A stretch of DNA of 5,853 nucleotides, from contig CALLIQ010000157.1 of NCBI GenBank assembly GCA_938008925.1, positions 1-5,853 on the forward strand. The letters run 5' to 3'. Below are positions 1-4,610 of this stretch, one piece after another. Made by a program: the position numbers and the translations under genes. Every line of letters starts with the position of its first letter. Within the stretch, counting starts at the first letter, position 1. The notes below the pieces were generated by a model. The model was not told where the DNA came from and did no database searches. It was given only the letters and a program-made list of their open reading frames with translations. Source of the stretch: an uncultured Acidimicrobiales bacterium (GTDB lineage: Bacteria; Actinomycetota; Acidimicrobiia; Acidimicrobiales; SZUA-35).

Positions 1-1391
1 GGGCCGTCGCCGAACGACACCGCCATCTCCATCTGGACCGGGACGCCGTCCCGGATCTGATCACGGAGCAGCTTGGACCGCTCCCAGTCGTCGGCGTCGA
101 CGATCTCGCCGAAGTACCGCCCCTCCACATCGCTGGCGGGCAGGCCGCGAATCTCAGCGAAGCGGTCGCTCGCGAACACGACCATCCCGGCTTCGTCGAT
201 CTCGACCATTCCCTCGAACGCAGCATCGGCCATCGTTCGCCAGCGACGTTCGGACTGCTGCAGGTCGAGGCTGAACCGACGTTGCGCCGTGACGTCGCGG
301 GCGACCTTCACGCATCGCCCCGACCGCACCTCGCCGGCTCGGATCTCGAAGAAGCGGTCGTCCTCGCCGTTGCGTCCGGAGACGACGACGACCTCGGATT
401 CTCCGTCCTCGTCGCTCTGGCTGTGCTGCAACACCCGCTCCGCATCCAGCTCCGGCTCGTGGGGAGGGTGCCAGGCTTCGATGACGCCGTGTTCGGCGTC
501 GACGATGGTCACGAGGTCGGGTGTTGCCTCGAGCACCGCACGCAGGCGGAGGCGTTCGTTGTCGGCGCGCCGAGCGTGGGTCGCGGCGAGATGGGTCGAC
601 AACAGGATGGAAGCCGAGAAGAACTGAGCCTGAGCGAGTGACTCGGCCTCGTCGGCGAGTTCGGAAAACGGTCCGGATCCCATGACGGTGAGGAGCGAGG
701 CGTACAGGACGACGGCAGCGCTCGCCGGCGCCGCGGCGAGCGGTCCGAACCGGATGGCGAGCCACATCGTGACCGGGACGATCAAGTAGGCGATCGGCCA
801 CGTCGTCGAGAACGCGATCACCGTCAGGACGGCGAGCCCGGTGAGCGTCGCACCGAGTTCGCGCGTGCGGAACCGTGCGGAGTCGGCTATCCAATCGGAT
901 CGTCGGAGGAAGAACAGCGGAGTGATCGCCAAGATGCCGAGCGCGTCGCCGACCGCAAAAGTGATGAGAAACTCGATCCGGCCGGAATCGACACCGAACG
1001 CCGCGATTGCTCCGGCGAGAATCGACGTGGCGAGCGCGGCGGCGAAGAAGGCCAGCGCGGACACCGTGCGTTCGAGGCGCCGGGCGGGGCCGAGAATCCG
1101 ATCGACGAGCAGCGGCATCGTGATCAGGATCGAGAGGTCGGCGAGAAGGAACGGGATGCTGGCGCTCGAGAGCCCATCGAGATCGGTCAGCACCTCGGCG
1201 ATGACGGCCGCCGCGATCACGATGGGACGGATCCGCTTCGGCGCGAGGAGGACGAGGCCGATCGACACGCCGATCGGCGGCCAGATCGGCGAGGCGTCTG
1301 CGTCGCTGAGGGCGAACTTGACGGCCAGGCTCGACGCCACGACGACCGCCATCGTGACCGCAGCCCAACCAGCTGATCGTGTGATCTTCAC
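1..1391 (-). CDS. MASE1-PAS-PAS membrane sensor, N-terminal part (3' end outside window)
   Basis: This is a membrane-bound sensor whose N-terminal 463 residues are visible. The reading frame stays open from GTG at 1391 down to position 1. Residues about 8-240 are hydrophobic, with seven or eight likely helices, and match the MASE1 sensor domain: SPIWPPIG near residues 34-41, VGDALGILAITP near 147-158, and WLAIRFGP near 210-217. Residues about 253-285 form a connecting helix. A first, compact PAS region follows (about 285-372, starting RAVLEATPDLVTIVDAEHG and ending VARDVTAQ), then a second PAS (about 380 onward, WRTMADAAFEGMVEIDEAG). MASE1 proteins usually end in a GGDEF, EAL or histidine kinase domain; the one here is off the left edge. 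GTG 1391 is the first start after an in-frame stop (1440-1442). The next start, ATG at 1352, would cut into the first helix. It is divergent from a response regulator, 43 bp away, which makes a kinase output plausible but unproven. The ligand is unknown. Confidence 0.88.
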   Translation of the reverse strand, partial: MKITRSAGWAAVTMAVVVASSLAVKFALSDADASPIWPPIGVSIGLVLLAPKRIRPIVIAAAVIAEVLTDLDGLSSASIPFLLADLSILITMPLLVDRILGPARRLERTVSALAFFAAALATSILAGAIAAFGVDSGRIEFLITFAVGDALGILAITPLFFLRRSDWIADSARFRTRELGATLTGLAVLTVIAFSTTWPIAYLIVPVTMWLAIRFGPLAAAPASAAVVLYASLLTVMGSGPFSELADEAESLAQAQFFSASILLSTHLAATHARRADNERLRLRAVLEATPDLVTIVDAEHGVIEAWHPPHEPELDAERVLQHSQSDEDGESEVVVVSGRNGEDDRFFEIRAGEVRSGRCVKVARDVTAQRRFSLDLQQSERRWRTMADAAFEGMVEIDEAGMVVFASDRFAEIRGLPASDVEGRYFGEIVDADDWERSKLLRDQIRDGVPVQMEMAVSFGDG

Positions 1392-1394
1392 GCA

Positions 1395-1400
1395 CCCCTC
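1395..1400 (-). promoter_or_regulatory. Candidate ribosome binding site of the MASE1-PAS gene
   Basis: On the minus strand GAGGGG lies three bases before GTG 1391. The spacing is short for a Shine-Dalgarno element, but it is the only purine-rich stretch in the leader. It supports the GTG over the ATG at 1352, which has no such sequence. Confidence 0.45.
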
Positions 1401-1420
1401 GATGATTCGGATTGCCTGCT

Positions 1421-1429
1421 CTACGGTAG
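1421..1429. promoter_or_regulatory. Symmetric -10 element serving both divergent genes
   Basis: CTAC-G-GTAG reads as TACGGT on the plus strand (1422-1427) and TACCGT on the minus strand (1428-1423). Both fit the TAnnnT form of an actinobacterial -10 box. On the plus strand the box ends seven bases before GTG 1435, so transcription would start at or next to the start codon, giving a leaderless response regulator mRNA. On the minus strand the expected start is near 1416, leaving a leader of about 25 nt that contains GAGGGG. No good -35 is visible on either side. This is inferred from sequence position only. Confidence 0.5.
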
Positions 1430-1434
1430 TCGGG

Positions 1435-2079
1435 GTGAATCAGACACTCCGGATCGTGTTGGTCGAGGACCACGAGATGGTCTCCGCCGGTTTCGCCGCG
1501 GTCATGAACGGAGAAGAGGATCTCGAGGTGGTCGGCATCGCCGAGAACGCCACCCGCGGGGTCGAACTGGTTCGGACGCTTCGGCCTGACATCGTCGTGA
1601 CCGATTTTCACCTTCCCGACGGCAACGGGGGAGACGTCGCCTCCGAGGCGCAAGGCGTCGACCCGCAGCCAGCGGTGCTGATGATCACCGGGGTCGACGA
1701 TCGCACCGCCGTGGAGTCGGCGTTGTCGACCGGATGTGCTGGCTTCGTGAGCAAGGGCCGGGGCATCGACGAGCTCCTCGACGCCGTGCGGTCGGTGAGT
1801 CGAGGCGCTGCCGTCTTTCCTGCCAACCTCCTGGTGGCGGTCACGGCCATGGGCGACGGCAAGGCACCCGAGGACCCCCTGACTGCACGCGAGAGCGAGA
1901 TCCTGCAACTCCTCGCTGATGCGAACAACGCCGACGAGATCGCTGCGACGCTCTTCTTGTCCGTTCACACGGTTCGCAATCACATTCGTGCGGTGCTCGC
2001 CAAGCTGGGCGCACGCTCGCAGCTCGAGGCCGTCGTGTTCGGCGTTCGCCAGCGCCTCGTCACGATCCGCGACGCCTGA
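1435..2079 (+). CDS. NarL/FixJ-family response regulator (receiver + LuxR-type HTH)
   Basis: This is a 214-aa cytoplasmic transcription regulator, normal length for the family. The receiver domain covers about residues 4-122: acidic pocket E11/D12 (VLVEDHEMV), phospho-acceptor D57 in VTDFHLPDGNG, the conserved Thr T85 (LMITG) and Lys K107 (FVSKGRG). All key residues are present, so it should be phosphorylated by a partner kinase. A linker (about 123-147) leads to a LuxR/GerE helix-turn-helix, about 148-205, with LTARESEILQLLA and the recognition-helix region LSVHTVRNHIRAVLAKLG. The frame is open far upstream, but that part overlaps the opposite-strand sensor gene and has no receiver-like content. 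GTG 1435 leaves the usual few residues before the first strand and follows a -10 box by seven bases. The divergent MASE1-PAS gene is the obvious candidate partner. Target genes are unknown; the inverted repeat at 2273-2310 is one possible site. Confidence 0.93.
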   Translation: MNQTLRIVLVEDHEMVSAGFAAVMNGEEDLEVVGIAENATRGVELVRTLRPDIVVTDFHLPDGNGGDVASEAQGVDPQPAVLMITGVDDRTAVESALSTGCAGFVSKGRGIDELLDAVRSVSRGAAVFPANLLVAVTAMGDGKAPEDPLTARESEILQLLADANNADEIAATLFLSVHTVRNHIRAVLAKLGARSQLEAVVFGVRQRLVTIRDA

Positions 2080-2087
2080 GCGCCGAC

Positions 2088-2112
2088 GGGTGCCGGTGTC
2101 AGTTTCCGGCCC
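2088..2112 (+). terminator. Weak candidate terminator hairpin after the response regulator
   Basis: GCCGG (2092-2096) can pair with CCGGC (2106-2110) around a nine-base loop, extended by GG/CC across a one-base bulge. It begins nine bases after the stop codon, the right place for a terminator. There is no downstream U tract, so a standard intrinsic terminator is not shown. Confidence 0.3.
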
Positions 2113-2132
2113 GCCCTCAGTCTGAATGGCAT

Positions 2133-2166
2133 GTGACGCGACGGGTCCCCGAACGTGGGGGGTCAC
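2133..2166. repeat. Imperfect hairpin GTGAC...GTCAC with inner CCCC/GGGG
   Basis: GTGAC (2133-2137) is the inverse of GTCAC (2162-2166). Inside it, CCCC (2147-2150) can pair with GGGG (2157-2160) around GAACGT. The two stems are separated by an uneven bulge. It may be a weak RNA hairpin or chance in GC-rich DNA. Confidence 0.25.
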
Positions 2167-2272
2167 GGTTTGGGCTGAGCCAGAATGACCACGACGGCGA
2201 AGGTGGTTACCCAACGCGATGGGTCGCGATAGACGAGGTGTTCGCTCCCGGTTTGCGCTTGAATTGTCTTTC

Positions 2273-2310
2273 GGGTCACCGGTAATTGCCGCCGCCCTTA
2301 CCGGTGGCCC
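2273..2310. promoter_or_regulatory. Long inverted repeat, operator or RNA stem-loop, upstream of the PASTA kinase
   Basis: CACCGGTAA (2277-2285) and TTACCGGTG (2298-2306) are perfect 9-bp inverted arms around a 12-base spacer. Outside them lie one G:U pair and three G:C pairs, giving a 13-pair RNA stem. Each arm contains ACCGGT, itself a palindrome, so two identical boxes lie 22 bp apart, about two helical turns. The element ends 75 bp before the kinase -10 box. Position and symmetry suit a dimeric regulator's operator. A terminator for upstream transcription is possible, but the run after it (ACCTTTCTCC) is a poor U tract. Confidence 0.5.
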
Positions 2311-2360
2311 ACCTTTCTCCTCGCTGTCGCCCTGCCCGTCTACGTGCGCAGGGCCTCCCT

Positions 2361-2374
2361 CCCCGCAGTCGGGG
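2361..2374. repeat. Short palindrome over the -35 position of the kinase promoter
   Basis: CCCCG (2361-2365) and CGGGG (2370-2374) form a perfect 5-bp inverted repeat around CAGT. It ends 11 bp before the -10 box, so it covers the place where a -35 would be, and no -35 consensus is visible. It may be a small operator or chance. Confidence 0.25.
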
Positions 2375-2385
2375 CAGCGGCTCAC

Positions 2386-2391
2386 TAGCAT
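2386..2391 (+). promoter_or_regulatory. -10 box (TAGCAT) of the PASTA kinase, leaderless arrangement
   Basis: TAGCAT is followed by exactly six bases and then GTG 2398, so the expected transcription start falls on the start codon. TAG 2386-2388 is also an in-frame stop, so the protein cannot start further upstream, and no Shine-Dalgarno sequence lies between. A leaderless mRNA is the simplest reading. Confidence 0.55.
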
Positions 2392-2397
2392 TCGGGT

Positions 2398-4449
2398 GTG
2401 CCAACACTGCCCGACGCATCGAGGTCTGCAGACCGCACGCTCGATGAGCGGTATGCACTCGGAGCGTCCGTCGGCCACGGATCGTCGGCGGCGGTGTATC
2501 TGGCGGAAGACCTTCGCCTCGGCCGACAGGTGGCCGTCAAGATGGCCTTGCCGACCCTGGCCAACGACCCGCGGTTCCTGCGCCGGTTCCGAGCCGAGGC
2601 GCGAGCCGCCGCCCAGCTCAACCACCCGCATTTGTTGGCCGTGTTCGATTGGGGCGACGAGGCCGAGGCGTACCTCGTCACCGAGTACCTGCCTGGAGGC
2701 AGCCTCCGTTCGATGCTCGAAGCCGGCCATCGGCTCTCCCTCTCGCAAGCCCTGATGATCGGCTTGCACGCCGCCGAAGGTCTCGATCACGCACACCAGC
2801 ACGGCTTCGTGCACCGCGACATCAAGCCGGCCAACGTGCTGTTCGGCGCTGACGGGCGGCTCCGCATCGCCGACTTCGGCATCGCTCGTGCCGTGGCCGA
2901 AGCGGCGTGGACCGAACCCGAGGGGGCGCTCATCGGCACGGCTCGCTACGCCGCGCCCGAACAGGCGAAGGGTGATGCGGTCGACGGTCGCAGCGACATC
3001 TACTCGCTCGCACTGACCCTCATCGAGGCGGTCACCGGCGAGGTGCCACTCGTCGAGTCGACGCCGCTCGCCACCATGGTCCGTCGTCAGGACACCGACG
3101 TGCCCGTCCCTCCCGAGCTCGGGCCGCTCGTCGACGTGCTGACCGACGCCGGCCGGGTCGACCCCGATCAACGGCCCGACGCCAGGACGTTCGCGCAGCG
3201 ACTGTCGGCGGCAGCGTCGTCGCTCCCGCGACCCGAGCCGCTCCCGATCGCGACGCCGGCACGATCTGCGCCGACCAAACCGTCAGCGGGCCCGACCGAA
3301 GCCGTGCTCTCGCTCGATGACGATCCGACGATCGACCTGTCCGACGAGATTGGCGACGATCAGGCTGGCGACGATCAGGCTGGTGACGAACAGGTTGGTG
3401 ACGAACAGGTTGGTGACGACTTCTCGCACGAGGGCTCGCTCGAGCGCTCACTCCAACCAGCGCAGCGAGACGACGATCCAACCGGGCCCGGATTCTTCGA
3501 CGCCGACCTCGATCCCGATCTGGCCCCCGAGCCCGTCGGTGGCCGAGGCGTGTTGTTCGTCGTCGTCGGCCTCGTCTTTCTCATCGGGCTCGTCATCGCC
3601 GGCATCGCGCTGGTGCCCCGAGGCGACAGCGCAGGCCCGACGACGACGGCCGCACCAGTCGCCGTCTTGATCGACGACTTCGTCGGCGACCAGATCGAGT
3701 CCGTGCGGGCCGTCGCGACCGACAACGGGTGGACGTTGATCGAGCGTGAAGTGCGGGCTGACGATTCCGTCGTCGGCGAGGTGCTGGCCCAACAGCCACC
3801 GGCGGGCACCGAGATGTCCGATGGCGCAACCATCCGCGTCGACGTCTCGGCCGGTGCAGAGCTTCGCGTCGTTCCCGACCTGGTCGGCGAGCTCCGAGCA
3901 GATGCGATCACCGCTATCGCCGACGCTGGCCTCGTCCTGGGCGCGGTCGACAGTGAAGTCTTCGACGAAGAGGTACCCGCCGGTTCGGTGGTGTCATCCT
4001 CACTCGTCGCCGGCGAAGAAGTCGAGACCGGCACGGTGGTCGATCTCGAGGTCAGCGCTGGTCCTGAACCGCGCATCGTTCCATCGCTCGCCGGCCTCAC
4101 GCCGGCCGATGCCGAAGTCGTTCTGACCGAGCTCGGTCTCGTGATGGCCGTCGCCGAGGAGCATTCGATGACCGTCGCCGAGGGTCTGATCATCGATTCG
4201 GTCCCCACCGTCGATGAGTCGATCGCCCGAGACGGCACCGTCACGGTCACCGTCTCGCTCGGCTTGCCCTTCATCACCGTGCCCGATGTGACCGGCCAGA
4301 CCGCCGTCGACGCCGACACGATTCTCACGGAAGCGGGATTCACGGTGACCGGCACCCAGGGGTCGCCGAACGGAGAAGTCCTGGTCACGAACCCGCCAGC
4401 CGGTGAGACGTACCGTTTCGGGCACGAGATTTTGATCATCACCCGCTGA
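2398..4449 (+). CDS. PASTA-domain Ser/Thr protein kinase (PknB/StkP type)
   Basis: This 683-aa single-pass membrane kinase phosphorylates Ser/Thr on cytoplasmic proteins; PASTA domains in this family sense peptidoglycan fragments or lipid II outside. The kinase domain is about residues 19-275: glycine loop GASVGHGSSAAVY (22-34), K48 (VAVKMA), E67, HRD 139-141 with K143 and N146, DFG 159-161, APE 186-188, and D196-D200 (DGRSD). All catalytic residues are intact. A disordered, acidic linker (about 276-383) contains a GD[DE]Q[AV] repeat. One membrane helix spans about 385-406. Four PASTA domains follow, near 421-487, 488-556, 557-624 and 625-683. The first lacks the usual VPD start, while the second and fourth have VPDL or VPDV. 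An in-frame TAG 12 bp upstream fixes the start at GTG 2398; the next in-frame ATG is inside the kinase domain. The flanking genes are not the usual rodA/pbpA/pstP set, so it may be an additional PASTA kinase rather than the main pknB. Confidence 0.96.
   Translation: MPTLPDASRSADRTLDERYALGASVGHGSSAAVYLAEDLRLGRQVAVKMALPTLANDPRFLRRFRAEARAAAQLNHPHLLAVFDWGDEAEAYLVTEYLPGGSLRSMLEAGHRLSLSQALMIGLHAAEGLDHAHQHGFVHRDIKPANVLFGADGRLRIADFGIARAVAEAAWTEPEGALIGTARYAAPEQAKGDAVDGRSDIYSLALTLIEAVTGEVPLVESTPLATMVRRQDTDVPVPPELGPLVDVLTDAGRVDPDQRPDARTFAQRLSAAASSLPRPEPLPIATPARSAPTKPSAGPTEAVLSLDDDPTIDLSDEIGDDQAGDDQAGDEQVGDEQVGDDFSHEGSLERSLQPAQRDDDPTGPGFFDADLDPDLAPEPVGGRGVLFVVVGLVFLIGLVIAGIALVPRGDSAGPTTTAAPVAVLIDDFVGDQIESVRAVATDNGWTLIEREVRADDSVVGEVLAQQPPAGTEMSDGATIRVDVSAGAELRVVPDLVGELRADAITAIADAGLVLGAVDSEVFDEEVPAGSVVSSSLVAGEEVETGTVVDLEVSAGPEPRIVPSLAGLTPADAEVVLTELGLVMAVAEEHSMTVAEGLIIDSVPTVDESIARDGTVTVTVSLGLPFITVPDVTGQTAVDADTILTEAGFTVTGTQGSPNGEVLVTNPPAGETYRFGHEILIITR
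3352..3420 (+). repeat. 15-bp in-frame tandem repeat in the kinase linker (4.6 copies)
   Basis: Units start at 3352, 3367, 3382 and 3397, with a partial fifth at 3412-3420. The first two are identical (GGCGACGATCAGGCT) and the next two are identical to each other (GGTGACGAACAGGTT). They encode residues 319-341 as GDDQA twice, GDEQV twice, then GDD. The unit is a multiple of three, so copy changes alter linker length without breaking the frame. Confidence 0.95.
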
Positions 4450-4450
4450 T

Positions 4451-4508
4451 GGGTGTCTGATCACACAGATGCCCGACACCGGGTCGGAGGATCTCCCCCC
4501 ATCCGACC
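4451..4508 (+). promoter_or_regulatory. Overlapping inverted repeats between kinase and transporter
   Basis: GGTGTC (4452-4457) can pair with GACACC (4475-4480). CCGAC (4473-4477) can pair with GTCGG (4483-4487). GGTCGGA (4482-4488) can pair perfectly with TCCGACC (4502-4508) across 13 bases. These pairings exclude one another, as in an attenuator or other RNA switch. The last could also act as a terminator of the kinase transcript, though no U tract follows. If the transporter begins at ATG 4469, most of this segment is coding instead. Confidence 0.35.
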
Positions 4509-4537
4509 GACATCCCGCAGGCGACCGTTCGTCTGAT

Positions 4538-4561
4538 CGAAGGGAGAGCCGAAGGGAGAAC
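4538..4561 (+). repeat. Two tandem SD-like 12-mers
   Basis: CGAAGGGAGAGC (4538-4549) is followed directly by CGAAGGGAGAAC (4550-4561), differing at one base. Each carries AAGGGAG, the best Shine-Dalgarno-like sequence in the window. The second copy lies four bases before GTG 4563. Confidence 0.6.
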
Positions 4562-4562
4562 G

Positions 4563-4610
4563 GTGAGCCGCTCGAGGAGCGGTCGTCTCCGCCGCGCCTC
4601 ACGACCATGA
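4563..4610 (+). CDS. Possible 15-aa Arg-rich leader peptide
   Basis: A 15-codon ORF starts at GTG 4563, four bases after GGGAG, and reads (M)SRSRSGRLRRASRP with six arginines. Its TGA (4608-4610) overlaps ATG 4607 of the transporter as ATGA, the classic arrangement for translational coupling. A hairpin (CCGCTC/GAGCGG, 4568-4582) lies inside it. No homology is known to me. An ORF this short can arise by chance, and it would be irrelevant if the transporter starts at ATG 4469 in a different frame. Confidence 0.28.
   Translation: MSRSRSGRLRRASRP
4567..4583 (+). repeat. Tight hairpin before the transporter start
   Basis: CCGCTC (4568-4573) pairs with GAGCGG (4577-4582) around GAG, with a G:U pair outside. 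It begins four bases downstream of GTG 4563 and ends 24 bases before ATG 4607. It could slow translation of the mini-ORF or be incidental. Confidence 0.35.

Larger units (their letters stand above)
2080..2397. other. 318-bp intergenic region with several hairpins, no gene seen
   Basis: No convincing coding frame lies between the response regulator stop and the kinase GTG. Frames that are open here continue as shadows of the neighbouring genes. The region is richer in A/T runs than its surroundings around 2250-2300. It holds, in order: a GC-rich hairpin just after the stop codon, a weak hairpin at 2133-2166, a long inverted repeat at 2273-2310, a short palindrome at 2361-2374 and a -10 box at 2386-2391. 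These are listed separately. Confidence 0.7.

Noticed and set aside
841..1434. A 198-residue upstream extension of the response regulator frame
   Set aside because: It overlaps the opposite-strand MASE1-PAS coding sequence, is Ala/Arg/Ser-rich without a recognisable domain, and receivers normally begin a few residues before the VLVEDH strand.
2259..2288. TTGAAT plus TAATTG as a sigma-70 style promoter
   Set aside because: The spacing of 18 and the poor -10 match are weak, and the inverted repeat and the better-placed TAGCAT box explain the region more simply.
2219..2755. Plus-strand ORF starting in the intergenic region and entering the kinase gene
   Set aside because: Most of it is a shifted reading of the kinase domain, with no coding-like composition in the intergenic part and no ribosome binding site.
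154..3171. A 1005-codon open frame on the minus strand
   Set aside because: It runs antisense to the kinase and response regulator and out of frame with the MASE1-PAS gene. The translation is Arg/His/Gly-rich with no domain, as expected from a stop-poor frame in GC-rich DNA.
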